From Chryseobacterium luquanense (GTDB taxonomy: Bacteria > Bacteroidota > Bacteroidia > Flavobacteriales > Weeksellaceae), in NCBI RefSeq assembly GCF_026460945.1, contig NZ_JAOVZV010000001.1:310001-374000 (forward strand): DNA of 64,000 nucleotides, in the 5' to 3' direction. Positions within the stretch are counted from its first letter, which is position 1. Each line of letters opens with the position of its first letter. Both the position numbers and the translations under genes were made by a program. The notes below the pieces were generated by a model. That model was not told the DNA's origin and ran no database searches. It worked only from the letters and a program-made list of their open reading frames with translations. Below, one piece after another: positions 26,492-35,256 of the stretch.

Positions 26492-28006
26492 TTAATGAAA
26501 GAAATGTCTTACACCTGTGAACATCATTGGAATTTTGTGCTCGTTGGCAGCATCAATACTTTCCTGATCTTTCACGCTTCCACCAGGCTGAATAATCGCC
26601 GTAATGCCTTCCTGAGCGCAAAAATCTACCACATCACGGAAAGGGAAAAATGCATCAGAAGCTAAAACTAATTCTCCTGTGAATTTCTCTTTTGCTCTTT
26701 CAATAGCTTGTTGAGTTGCCCAGATTCTGTTCACCTGTCCGCCTCCGATTCCGAAAGCCTGAATTCCGTTTGAAACAACGATTGCATTTGATTTTACGTA
26801 TTTTACCACTCTCTGAGAGAATAATAAAGCTTTTTTCTGCTCTTCCGTTGGTTGAGTTTCAGTAACTACTTTAATGTCATCTGAGAAAATACTGTCGTTA
26901 TCCTGAACCAAGATTCCACCATCCACTTTTACCCAGGTCTGCTTATCTGAAACCGGGTTGACGATTTTTATTATTCTTAAATTTTTCTTTTTTCTTAAAA
27001 TTTCCAGAGCATCTTCATCGAAATTAGGAGCCATTACGATTTCGAGGAAAGTTTTGTTTAATTCTTCAGCTGTTGCAGCATCAATTTTAAAGTTGGCAGC
27101 TACGATTCCACCAAAGATTGAAACCGGATCACACTCGAAAGTCTTTTTATAAGTTTCCAAAGCTGTAGTTCCGATCGCCACTCCACAAGGTGTAGAATGT
27201 TTTACGGCACAACATGCCATTTCTTCTTTAAATTCTGTCACCACTTTCCAGCAAAGATCCATATCACGAAGGTTGTTGAATGACAATTCTTTACCTCCCA
27301 GCTGTTCGAAATCTTTCATCGCACCGTTTTCAAAAGTTGAAACATAGTATGCTGCAGTCTGGTGTGGATTTTCTCCGTATCTTAAGTCTGAAACTTTCTT
27401 ATATGAAGCGCTTAAATAAGTCGGGTAATCTTCTTCTAAAAGCATTCTTGAGATCGCCGCATCGTAAGCTGAAGTAAGGTTGAATACTTTTCCGGCTAAT
27501 CTTTTACGGGTTTCGATAACAGTGTCACCGTTTTGCTCCATTTCGGATTTTACTTTTTCGTAATCTTCAACGTCAGTAATAACAGTTACAGAATCGAAAT
27601 TTTTTGCAGCAGAACGGAGCATTGAAGGACCTCCGATGTCGATAAATTCTACTTTTTCGTGTAATGAAATGTCTTTGTTTACATTTTCAAAAAACGGATA
27701 CAAATTCACAATCACCATGTCGATCAAACCGATATTGTGCTCCTGAACGGTTTTCATGTGTTCTTCGTTTGAACGGACAGCCAATAATCCACCGTGAACT
27801 TTCGGGTGTAAAGTTTTCACTCTTCCGTCTAACATTTCAGGAAAATCGGTTACCTCATCGATTTGAATCGGATTTAAACCAGCGTCTTTCAAATGTTTGA
27901 ATGTACCTCCGGTAGAGATCAATTCATAATTTTGAGATTCTAAAAACTGTGCGAATTCAGTTAATCCGCTTTTGTCAGAAACACTGATCAAAACTCTCTT
28001 GCTCAT
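26492..28006 (-). CDS. purH: Bifunctional AICAR formyltransferase / IMP cyclohydrolase
   Basis: The 504-residue enzyme carries out the last two steps to IMP. The N-terminal MGS-like cyclohydrolase domain shows [20 protein letters not shown] and [20 protein letters not shown]. The C-terminal transformylase domain shows [29 protein letters not shown] and the ending FTGVRHFFH. It lies in the purine block between purN and purD. Confidence 0.97.
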   Translation of the reverse strand: MSKRVLISVSDKSGLTEFAQFLESQNYELISTGGTFKHLKDAGLNPIQIDEVTDFPEMLDGRVKTLHPKVHGGLLAVRSNEEHMKTVQEHNIGLIDMVIVNLYPFFENVNKDISLHEKVEFIDIGGPSMLRSAAKNFDSVTVITDVEDYEKVKSEMEQNGDTVIETRKRLAGKVFNLTSAYDAAISRMLLEEDYPTYLSASYKKVSDLRYGENPHQTAAYYVSTFENGAMKDFEQLGGKELSFNNLRDMDLCWKVVTEFKEEMACCAVKHSTPCGVAIGTTALETYKKTFECDPVSIFGGIVAANFKIDAATAEELNKTFLEIVMAPNFDEDALEILRKKKNLRIIKIVNPVSDKQTWVKVDGGILVQDNDSIFSDDIKVVTETQPTEEQKKALLFSQRVVKYVKSNAIVVSNGIQAFGIGGGQVNRIWATQQAIERAKEKFTGELVLASDAFFPFRDVVDFCAQEGITAIIQPGGSVKDQESIDAANEHKIPMMFTGVRHFFH

Positions 28007-28021
28007 AGATTTTTCATTTTT

Positions 28022-28205
28022 TTCGAAGTCGAAACCGCAGTTTCAATTGCGGTTTTTCCTTCATTTTACTTTTTCACCCACCAAATCACAGGATTTTACC
28101 CTATCTTTTGGTAAGCCGTCCCGTTGGGACTTTTCAACTTTACTTTTTACAGTTATTTCAAACTGTAGACCGGTTCTTTCACCTCCGGTCTTACTTTTAC
28201 TTAGA
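28022..28205. repeat. Run of small hairpins between purN and purH
   Basis: Four short stem-loops follow each other: AAACCGCA/TGCGGTTT at about 28032, GTCCC/GGGAC near 28117, ACAG/CTGT near 28147, and GACCGG/CCGGTC near 28170. The block has no ORF with protein-like features, and looks like a mosaic of short palindromic repeats. One of them may act as an mRNA processing or stability site between purN and purH. Confidence 0.5.
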
Positions 28206-28256
28206 TTATTTTGAAATAATTTTTGTTGATCTAAGTGTGTCTTTTTTTATCTTGAA

Positions 28257-28362
28257 ATGCTTCGACAGGCTCAGCATGACATCTCTAGTACTAACTGTTT
28301 ACATTATGTTTGTCATGCTGAAAGCATCTCAATTATGCTTAGATTCCTACGGAATGACAAAT
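28257..28362. repeat. Inverted repeat with CTTCGACAGGCTCAGCATGA arm
   Basis: The left arm begins TGCTTCGACAGGCTCAGCAT and the right arm TGTCATGCTGAAAGCATC is its partial complement. A third related piece, AGATTCCTACGGAATGACA, follows at about 28341. Units of this kind are dispersed in many bacterial chromosomes. The region contains no gene. Together with 28022-28205 it makes up the purH-purN gap. Confidence 0.6.
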
Positions 28363-28372
28363 TCGGTGGCTG

Positions 28373-28936
28373 CTAGTTGCCTAATACTTTGTTTATAGCT
28401 ACAGGGAAAATTTCATATTCAATTTTATGAACTTTTTCTGCTAACGTTTCGGGAGTGTCGTTTTCTGTGACTTCGAATGATTTCTGGAGGATTGCTTCTC
28501 CTTCGTCAATTCCTACGGTTACAAAATGAACGGTTGCTCCGCTTTCTTTTTCTTTAGCTTCGATCACCGCATTATGAACATGATGCCCCCACATTCCTTT
28601 TCCGCCATATTTTGGAAGTAAGGCCGGGTGAATGTTGATGATTTTTCCTGCCCAGTTTTCCACGAACTCAGGTTTGAGGATGGATAAAAATCCTGCCAAT
28701 ACGATTAAATCTGTATTTTCCGGGACGATTTCACCTAATTCGCTGCTGAAATTTTTCCCTCTCGGGATCAGTGCGGTTTCTATGTTGTGGTTTTTTGCTC
28801 TTTCGAGTCCGTAACATTCTCTGTCTGCAACAACTAAAGATACTTCTGCATTCTGGATTTCTCCGCTGCCGATGGTATCGATAATTCTCTGAAGATTGGT
28901 TCCGGAACCTGAAACTAAAATGACAATATTTTTCAT
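28373..28936 (-). CDS. purN: Phosphoribosylglycinamide formyltransferase
   Basis: The 187-residue enzyme transfers a formyl group from 10-formyl-THF to GAR. It has the N-terminal VSGSGTNLQRIID motif for the phosphate, the catalytic INIHPALLPKYGGKGMWGHH block, and GATVHFVTVGIDEGEAI with the catalytic Asp. Length matches the small PurN type. It sits between purM and purH in the purine block. Confidence 0.97.
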   Translation of the reverse strand: MKNIVILVSGSGTNLQRIIDTIGSGEIQNAEVSLVVADRECYGLERAKNHNIETALIPRGKNFSSELGEIVPENTDLIVLAGFLSILKPEFVENWAGKIINIHPALLPKYGGKGMWGHHVHNAVIEAKEKESGATVHFVTVGIDEGEAILQKSFEVTENDTPETLAEKVHKIEYEIFPVAINKVLGN

Positions 28937-28970
28937 TAAAAACTATTATTGCTAAAAATACATTCTTCCC

Positions 28971-29062
28971 TAGCCCCGATGGAAACGGCATCCTTTTTTG
29001 GGGCGGACGGAACGAAGTGTAGACCGTCCCAAAAAAGATACAGTGGACAGCGGGAAATAGCT
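28971..29062. repeat. REP-like palindromic element B
   Basis: The left arm TAGCCCCGATGGAAACGGCA and the right arm GATACAGTGGACAGCGGGAA match the outer arms of element A. The centre differs: an inner stem GGGGCGGAC/GTCCC-type instead of the TTATTATTGCG arms. It ends two bases from the purM stop codon, so the palindrome lies immediately after purM. Confidence 0.8.
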
Positions 29063-29063
29063 C

Positions 29064-30056
29064 CTAAAATTTCAAATCGATTTTTTCAGCACCTTCCGTG
29101 ATTTCTCCGATCTCGTAAGCGTCATCTAAAAGGTGAAGCACTTTTTCAGCGTGATCAGGATCTACGACAACAATCATTCCGACACCCATGTTGAAGGTTC
29201 CGAACATTTCTTCGCGGGCGATGTTTCCTCTTTTTTCAAGTTCTAACATTACCGTTGGAATCTGAATTTTTGAAGCATCGATTGTAGCGCATAATCCGTC
29301 ACCAATGATTCTTGGAATGTTTTCGTACAAACCGCCTCCTGTGATGTGGGCAATTCCTGAAACTTCTACCTCCTCAATCACCTTGTGAATGTCTTTATAA
29401 TATAATCTTGTAGGAACCAAAAGTGTTTCGTACAAAGGTTTTCCTTCAAATTCTTCTTCGAAATTCGGGAAAATCTTTCTTACCAGTGAGAATCCGTTTG
29501 AGTGAAATCCTGAACTTGGTAAAGCAATGATCTTATCTCCAGTTTTGATCTTTGATCCGTCAATAATCTGGTCTTTCTCTACGATACCAACGCAAAATCC
29601 TGCTACATCGTAATCTCCCGGCTGATACATCCCAGGCATTTCGGCAGTTTCACCACCAATCAATGCGCAGTTGTTGTCTTTACAAGCTTTTACCATTCCC
29701 AAAACGATTTCTGCAGCGATTTCAGAATCCAGTTTTCCGCAAGCTAAATAATCAAGGAAGAATAATGGTTTTGCACCGTGACAAAGAATGTCATTAGCAC
29801 ACATTGCGAAACAGTCTACACCGATAGAATCATATCTTTTTGAGTCTAAAGCAACTTTCAATTTCGTTCCTACTCCATCAGTTCCTGAAACCAAAACCGG
29901 GTTTTTGTACCCTCCGATTTCGTAAAAAGCACCGAAGCTTCCCAAATGGTTCAATACATTGGAATTGTGAGTTTCGCCCACCGCTTTTTTGATCTTATCA
30001 ACGGTTTTGTAACCTTCTTCTTTGTCTACTCCTGCAGATTTGTAAGTGTTGCTCAT
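29064..30056 (-). CDS. purM: Phosphoribosylformylglycinamidine cyclo-ligase (AIR synthetase)
   Basis: The 330-residue enzyme closes the imidazole ring of AIR. The start is ATG at 30056 (MSNTYKSAGVDKEEGYKTV); the frame above it begins at TTG. The GVDCFAMCANDILCHGAKPL block and IALPSSGFHSNGFSLVRK show the PurM/SelD-like ATP-binding fold, and AHITGGGLYENIPR closes the active site. It is the first gene of the purine block, 105 bases after a terminator. Confidence 0.97.
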   Translation of the reverse strand: MSNTYKSAGVDKEEGYKTVDKIKKAVGETHNSNVLNHLGSFGAFYEIGGYKNPVLVSGTDGVGTKLKVALDSKRYDSIGVDCFAMCANDILCHGAKPLFFLDYLACGKLDSEIAAEIVLGMVKACKDNNCALIGGETAEMPGMYQPGDYDVAGFCVGIVEKDQIIDGSKIKTGDKIIALPSSGFHSNGFSLVRKIFPNFEEEFEGKPLYETLLVPTRLYYKDIHKVIEEVEVSGIAHITGGGLYENIPRIIGDGLCATIDASKIQIPTVMLELEKRGNIAREEMFGTFNMGVGMIVVVDPDHAEKVLHLLDDAYEIGEITEGAEKIDLKF

Positions 30057-30160
30057 ATTTTTAATGTAACAGTGTATCAATTTAACAATCTAACAAATGA
30101 ATCGTTTATGCTAAAGTGGGACGTATTAATTTTTATTATATTAATTCAAATTTCGAAAAC

Positions 30161-30194
30161 AAAAAAGCCGACAATCTTGGTAGATTATCGGCCG
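30161..30194 (-). terminator. Terminator between the leader ORF and purM
   Basis: On the minus strand, GCCGATAATCT and AGATTGTCGGC pair across ACCA and are followed by TTTTTT. It ends any transcript from the promoter at 30290-30320 unless it is read through. Confidence 0.85.
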
Positions 30195-30199
30195 TTATA

Positions 30200-30274
30200 T
30201 TATCTCAGAATTTCAGAGTCCACAACATTCCCTTTTTTGGAGAAACATTCTTTGAAAGTGGTCTGAATTTTCAT
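30200..30274 (-). CDS. Candidate 24-residue leader peptide upstream of purM
   Basis: A minus-strand ORF opens 15 bases after a promoter -7 box (ATG at 30274) and ends six bases before an intrinsic terminator. The peptide begins MKIQTTFKECFSKKGN and ends VVDSEILR. Its place between a promoter and a terminator, ahead of the purine genes, is that of a leader peptide. There is no run of a regulatory amino acid, so classical attenuation is not evident. It may instead be a short independent message. Only the architecture is seen. Confidence 0.4.
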   Translation of the reverse strand: MKIQTTFKECFSKKGNVVDSEILR

Positions 30275-30289
30275 TACTTTTTCTTTTTG

Positions 30290-30320
30290 CAAAGATATTA
30301 ATTTTAAGTTAATATTCAAA
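30290..30320 (-). promoter_or_regulatory. Bacteroidota promoter ahead of the leader ORF
   Basis: On the minus strand TTTG (30320-30317), 19 bases, and TATCTTTG (30297-30290) match the TTTG-N19-TAnnTTTG consensus exactly. It lies just upstream of the 30200 ORF and partly touches the end of the FMN reductase gene. Confidence 0.8.
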
Positions 30321-30322
30321 TG

Positions 30323-30874
30323 CTATTTTTCTAAGATTGTTTCAACTGCAGAAATCTTACTTACTTTCTCACGTAACTCACTGTCTTTTTCTTCATTAGA
30401 AATTTTTTGAGATTCTTTGTCGAAATTATCGTTAAAGAAAGGCAACGTAAAAGTATCAACGATATTTCCGCCGTGTAAAGGGAAACGCTTTTCAGCAGCC
30501 TCCAAAACGCCTAAACCACCTCTTCCACCCGGAGCCGTTGCCATCAGCAACATTGGTTTTTCGTTCCATACTGCTCTCTGTTTTATTCTCGATGTCCAGT
30601 CGAAAACGTTTTTGAAGGCTGTCGAATAGGTTCCGTTGTGCTCAGAAAGTGAAACCAAAAGCAGATCTGCGCTGTCAATTTTTGAAGCAAGATCAAGCGC
30701 CTGCTGTGGAACTCCGCTTTCTACTTCTCTCTGGTGTTTATAGATTGGCATTTCAAAATCGTTCATGTCTACAATTTCGATTTCTGCGCTTTCGAATAAA
30801 GTGGTAGTGTAGGTTACGAGTTGTCTGTTGATTGATGTGTCGGAATTGCTTCCTGCGATGGCTAGGATTTTCAT
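30323..30874 (-). CDS. NADPH-dependent FMN reductase family protein
   Basis: The 183-residue flavodoxin-fold protein has the phosphate loop MKILAIAGSNSDTSINRQLV, the LLVSLSEHNGTYSTAFKNVFDW segment that contacts the flavin, and the MATAPGGRGGLGVLEAA loop. These are typical of the NAD(P)H:FMN or quinone reductase family (chromate-reductase-like). It is a soluble enzyme. The substrate is not determined by sequence. It is a single gene upstream of the purine promoter. Confidence 0.88.
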   Translation of the reverse strand: MKILAIAGSNSDTSINRQLVTYTTTLFESAEIEIVDMNDFEMPIYKHQREVESGVPQQALDLASKIDSADLLLVSLSEHNGTYSTAFKNVFDWTSRIKQRAVWNEKPMLLMATAPGGRGGLGVLEAAEKRFPLHGGNIVDTFTLPFFNDNFDKESQKISNEEKDSELREKVSKISAVETILEK

Positions 30875-30914
30875 TTATTAAAATTATATTATTGAAGGTT
30901 TGTGTGATATTTAT

Positions 30915-31002
30915 TGAACCACTGCGTGGTTCGTTGATTTTTGGTTATTTTTTTCCATGGGTTTCACCCATGGCTATTCACATTTAACCACTTCGTGGTT
31001 TG
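30915..31002. repeat. Cluster of three short palindromes
   Basis: Three perfect or near-perfect hairpins occur in order: GAACCACTGCGTGGTTC (30916-30932), CCATGGGTTTCACCCATGG (30955-30973) and AACCACTTCGTGGTT (30987-31001). The first and third are variants of one another. No gene overlaps them. Confidence 0.75.
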
Positions 31003-31072
31003 ATTGCTTTGAAAATTACATTAGAATATTTATTATCAAAAGCTTTAAATTTTGATGGTGCAAAAATACTTT

Positions 31073-31801
31073 TTATTTTAAATATGCCGGTAAATCCATA
31101 GGAACTTCCATCAGAAGAATTTCTGTGTCTTCTACCGCTTCAATGTTGAAACTTTGAGTGTCCCAGATTCCCAAACCGTCTTTTTCGTTTAAGATTCTGT
31201 CGCCTACTTTTGCGCTGCCTTTTAAAACAAATGCATAAACACCGTTTCCTTTTTTATTGATGGTGTAGTTTTTACCGTTCCCTTTGGTGAAATTGGCTAA
31301 ATTAAACCAGGCATCCTGATGAATCCAAACGCCGTCGTCGTTTTTGTTCGGAGATAAAATCTGCTGGAAACCATTGATTTTTTCTCCGTCTTTAATGCTT
31401 TTCTGGTCGTATCTCGGTTCTACATTTTCTTCTCTTGGGAAAACCCAGATCTGCAAAAATTTCACAGCTTCATCTTTATTCTGATTGTATTCGCTGTGCA
31501 TCACACCTGTTCCGGCGCTCATTACCTGAATTTCACCTTTTCTGATTACCGCAGTTGTTCCCATGGAATCTTTATGCTCCAGGTTTCCTTCCAAAGGAAT
31601 TGAAATGATTTCCATGTTTTTGTGAGGGTGCGTTCCAAAACCCATTCCCTGAGAAACGGTGTCGTCATTTAAAACTCTCAACACTCCGAAGTTTGATCTT
31701 TCTCTATTCTGATAGCTTGCAAAACTGAAAGTATGGTAAGAATTTAACCAACCGTGGTCTGCGTGACCTCTGGAATCTGCTTTGTGATATACTGTTTTCA
31801 T
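31073..31801 (-). CDS. Pirin family protein (bicupin)
   Basis: The 242-residue protein has the N-terminal pirin cupin with the metal-binding motif GFGTHPHKNMEIISIPLEG and GVMHSEYNQ, then a second cupin domain. It resembles YhhW-type pirins with quercetinase activity in vitro. Metal-binding His and Glu residues are all in place. It acts in the cytosol, and the natural substrate is unknown. It stands alone. Confidence 0.92.
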   Translation of the reverse strand: MKTVYHKADSRGHADHGWLNSYHTFSFASYQNRERSNFGVLRVLNDDTVSQGMGFGTHPHKNMEIISIPLEGNLEHKDSMGTTAVIRKGEIQVMSAGTGVMHSEYNQNKDEAVKFLQIWVFPREENVEPRYDQKSIKDGEKINGFQQILSPNKNDDGVWIHQDAWFNLANFTKGNGKNYTINKKGNGVYAFVLKGSAKVGDRILNEKDGLGIWDTQSFNIEAVEDTEILLMEVPMDLPAYLK

Positions 31802-31998
31802 AATTTATATGTAATTAGTAATGATTAATAAGTAATGATGATGTTTAAATTTATCGAAGCAAAATTCGTTAAAAATTTATCTGGGAATGTTGATGTAAGG
31901 TAAGAAGTGACTGTAAGTGAAATGGGAATTTTCTTCGACTTGAATTTCTTTTAGATTTAATTAAAGTTTTCGCTATGGTTCTTATGTTAATAAATGAG

Positions 31999-32020
31999 AA
32001 AGCGGACTAAAGTCCGCTCC
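31999..32020. repeat. Short palindrome AGCGGACTAAAGTCCGCT
   Basis: A hairpin with eight-base arms lies alone in the gap between the pirin gene and the 32054 gene. Confidence 0.6.
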
Positions 32021-32053
32021 TATTGATGATTTTACTAAATTTTTGATGTTATT

Positions 32054-32575
32054 TTATTTTTTAGAAGACTTTAATTCCTGTAACAAAACATCTTCTAAAG
32101 TAGATTTTTCTGAAACCACTTTATCAACAACATCATTTGGAATCGTCATCGAGAGAACGTATTGTTTTACTTTCCAACTTCCGTTTATTTTTTCTAAAAC
32201 TCCTGAGCCACGGCAGATTTTCATTTGAGTATCTAATAATTCATCAAACCAAGCCAGCTTTCCGTCTTTACTGAAATAGATATTTCTTTTCAAGGAAGTA
32301 AAATTCCAGGTCTTTTTTCTGTCGAAATGTGGTTTTGCCCAAACTTTAAATTCTTGTTTGTTCCAAACTTCAGTTGCATCCGTTCCGATAAATGTAGATT
32401 CATCTGCGAAGAAACTGAAATATTTTTCATATTCTGCTTTTGCTGCTGCTACATTAAAATCATCAAGCATTTTTGAAATTGACATTTTTTCTTTTTCAAA
32501 TTTTGCCTGAGCTGATAATGTGGTAAAACCGAATACATAAAGTATTAATGTAAAAATTATTGTCGTTTTTTTCAT
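32054..32575 (-). CDS. Secreted NTF2/SnoaL-like protein
   Basis: The 173-residue product has a signal peptide (IIFTLILYVFGFTTLSAQ) and a single alpha+beta domain: MLDDFNVAAAKAEYEKYFSF, STFIGTDATEVWNKQEFKVW, SWKVKQYVLSM. These are hallmarks of DUF4440/SnoaL-like (NTF2) proteins. Such proteins may bind small molecules, but catalytic residues cannot be assigned. It starts 11 bases after the GH97 gene and may be on the same message. Confidence 0.8.
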   Translation of the reverse strand: MKKTTIIFTLILYVFGFTTLSAQAKFEKEKMSISKMLDDFNVAAAKAEYEKYFSFFADESTFIGTDATEVWNKQEFKVWAKPHFDRKKTWNFTSLKRNIYFSKDGKLAWFDELLDTQMKICRGSGVLEKINGSWKVKQYVLSMTIPNDVVDKVVSEKSTLEDVLLQELKSSKK

Positions 32576-32586
32576 ATATATATATA

Positions 32587-34740
32587 TTATTTCACAGGGT
32601 TAATTGAAACTGCAAAACCTCCACTTCGAACCATTTTAAAATTGATTTTTGATTTGCTTGTAATCTGTTTTTTGTAGATGTTATAACTCTGAGGATTGTC
32701 GATATAATCTGCATCTTTTCCATCTTCATAAATGGTAGCTTCGTACTTTTTTCCTTTATCTAAAAATGAAAAATCTACGGTATATTCCCTTTTGTTTTCA
32801 TCTGTAATTCCACCTACGAACCAGTTTTCGGTTCCTTTCGCTTTTCTTGCCGTGATTACATAATCTCCCGGTTCTGCTGAAAGGATTTTCGTATCATCCC
32901 AATCTGCCGCTACATCTTTGATGAATTGAAATGCACCCATGTGTTTTTTGTAGTTTTCAGGTAGATCTGCAGCCATCTGCAAAGGCATGTACATTGTTAC
33001 ATACAACGCCAACTGTTTCGCCAAAGTGGTTTTCACAAAACGTTGATCTCCAGGGAAATAATAATCTAATTTGGTTTGGAAAATTCCAGGTGTATAATCC
33101 ATCGAACCGCCCATCCATCTTGTAAAAGGAAGAATTGTTTGATGATCAGGATTGTTTCCTGCAAACGCTTCGTATTCTGTCCCTCTTGCTGCTTCTGCTG
33201 AAATATAATTCGGATAAGTTCTACTTTCTCCTCCCGGACGAACCGATTCATGAGAATTGACCATGATTTTGTAGTCATTGGCTTTTTCTACGATTCTATA
33301 ATAATGATTGATCGTCCACTGCGAATAATGATGCTCTCCTCTCGGAATAATATCGCCCACATAACCTGTTTTCACAGAAGTATAGCCATATTTATTCATC
33401 ATTTGAAAAGCCTGATCTGCCCATCTTTCATAATTGGTTGCCGAACCTGAAGTTTCATGATGCATGATTAGTTTCAAGCCTTTAGATTGAGCATATTCAT
33501 TTAACATTTTAATATCAAAATCTGGATAAGGCGTCAGAAAATCAAAAACAAATTCTTTGGAATTACCGAACCAGTCTTCCCAACCGACATTCCAGCCTTC
33601 AATTAAAAGTCCCTGAAATCCATTTTCTGCAGCAAAATCGATATATTCTTTAACTTTTGTATTATTGGCTCCATGTTTTCCGTTGGGTGTTAATTTAGAA
33701 AAATCGGTTACTCCAAGATGCACATTATCTGCTGTAGAATAAGCCCACTGCGATTTTCCAATAATCATTTCCCACCAAACTCCCATATATTTTGTGGGTT
33801 TTATATAAGACGTATCGGTATATTTTGTAGGTTCATTCAGGTTAAACAACATTTTAGAATCCATCAGCTCTTCTGCTTTTGGCGAAACAATAATCGTTCT
33901 CCAAGGCGTCACAGAAGGCGTCTGAATATACCCTTTTGCGCCTTGTCTGTCTGCAGTAAGATGAGTTTTAAATTTAAAATTCTGAGCATCAACCTCAAGA
34001 TGGGAAGCCGCATAATTAAGAACTGCCGCTTCTGCAATATTGATGTACAAAGGTTCTTTTCCGTTTTTCTTCAGCATTAACGGCGACTGAACTGCATTTC
34101 TAATTAATTTCTGTGACGCATTAGAATCAAAAGCTTTATCCCATTTTTGTGGAATTTCAGAGATATTGGTTTCCTGATATTTGTATTCCTGAGAATCGTA
34201 ATCGGCAACCATCCACCAGGCTTTCATGTCTGTAGGAAAATCAAATTCTGTATCTTCTTCTCTGATGACAAAATAATTCAAATTTTTCTGCTGCGGAAAT
34301 TCATATCTGAAGCCAAGACCATCATTAAACAATCGAAATTTAACGATAATACTTCGGTCGGTCGAATTTTGATTTAGCGTAACCGCCAATTCATTGTAAT
34401 GATTGATATAATTTTTCTTTTCTCCTAAAACCGGTTGCCAGGTTTCGTTTTTTGAATCTCTTTTCTCAGAAGTTTTTATGAAATCATTATTCAAATCAAA
34501 TTTCGCATCTTCAGTTTTTGCAATTTCTGAAGCAAATGTCACCGAAGTATCTTTAAAAAGCCTTAATCCTAATCTGGAATCTTCAACAACAACAGCCCCA
34601 TTATATTTTAAATTGTAAAAAGGAACTCCATTTTTTAGCTGGAAATTCATTTCAAATTTTCCATCCGGAGATTTCAACGACTGCGCATTTGCACCCGCAA
34701 ACATCATGGTAAGTAAAACTGCGCCAATTGTAATTTTCAT
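32587..34740 (-). CDS. Glycoside hydrolase family 97 (SusB-like alpha-glucosidase)
   Basis: ATG at 34740 gives the signal peptide MKITIGAVLLTMMFAGANAQ; an upstream ATG at 34794 lacks one. The 717-residue protein has the N-terminal beta-sandwich (about 25-280), the TIM barrel with the GWNVGWEDWFG and LIMHHETSGSATNYERWADQ blocks, and a C-terminal beta domain. Members cleave alpha-glucosides or alpha-galactosides in the periplasm with calcium. Length is normal. The subtype (inverting or retaining) is not decided here. Confidence 0.92.
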   Translation of the reverse strand: MKITIGAVLLTMMFAGANAQSLKSPDGKFEMNFQLKNGVPFYNLKYNGAVVVEDSRLGLRLFKDTSVTFASEIAKTEDAKFDLNNDFIKTSEKRDSKNETWQPVLGEKKNYINHYNELAVTLNQNSTDRSIIVKFRLFNDGLGFRYEFPQQKNLNYFVIREEDTEFDFPTDMKAWWMVADYDSQEYKYQETNISEIPQKWDKAFDSNASQKLIRNAVQSPLMLKKNGKEPLYINIAEAAVLNYAASHLEVDAQNFKFKTHLTADRQGAKGYIQTPSVTPWRTIIVSPKAEELMDSKMLFNLNEPTKYTDTSYIKPTKYMGVWWEMIIGKSQWAYSTADNVHLGVTDFSKLTPNGKHGANNTKVKEYIDFAAENGFQGLLIEGWNVGWEDWFGNSKEFVFDFLTPYPDFDIKMLNEYAQSKGLKLIMHHETSGSATNYERWADQAFQMMNKYGYTSVKTGYVGDIIPRGEHHYSQWTINHYYRIVEKANDYKIMVNSHESVRPGGESRTYPNYISAEAARGTEYEAFAGNNPDHQTILPFTRWMGGSMDYTPGIFQTKLDYYFPGDQRFVKTTLAKQLALYVTMYMPLQMAADLPENYKKHMGAFQFIKDVAADWDDTKILSAEPGDYVITARKAKGTENWFVGGITDENKREYTVDFSFLDKGKKYEATIYEDGKDADYIDNPQSYNIYKKQITSKSKINFKMVRSGGFAVSINPVK

Positions 34741-34861
34741 CTTATTGAATTTTATAAAGTTTAAAAATAAAAAATTAGCATCAACAATTGACATAATTTC
34801 AAATAAAGATTCTTTTTAAATCGAATTTGCTCGATAGTTTTTTATTAAATGATATTTTTTC

Positions 34862-35000
34862 ACCGCAAAAGAATCAAGAGATTTTATGAGTAAATAAGTT
34901 ATTCAAAAGCTAGCAAAACAAATTATAAATGAAAATTTTACATTTTGAAAACTTTTGAATTTCTCTTTTTCAATCATTTCTTTTGATTCTTTTGCGGTTA
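34862..35000. repeat. Long-range inverted repeat (ACCGCAAAAGAATC arms)
   Basis: The arms are ACCGCAAAAGAATCAAGAGA at 34862 and the complement TTGATTCTTTTGCGGT ending at about 34998, separated by about 95 bases. The gap from 34741 to 35256 holds no gene. The only other signal in it is a -7 box TATCTTTG at 35227-35234, ahead of metG. Confidence 0.65.
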
Positions 35001-35256
35001 AAAAGACATTTTAAGTTTTTTGCGATGTACTAAACTATAGTTTATTTAATTTTTTTTGCTTTGCGCTTGATAGCTATCGTAAGGCTAAATAAAGTCTTTT
35101 TCTAAAAAAAAATTATGCACTTCGTTTAATAAAGAAATACAAAAAGTCTAGTTATCAATAAAGCTTATCAAAAATATATTACATACATTATACTAAGCTA
35201 ATTCGGGAATTTTGGCATATTATCTTTATCTTTGCAGACTTAAAACTATACTATAA

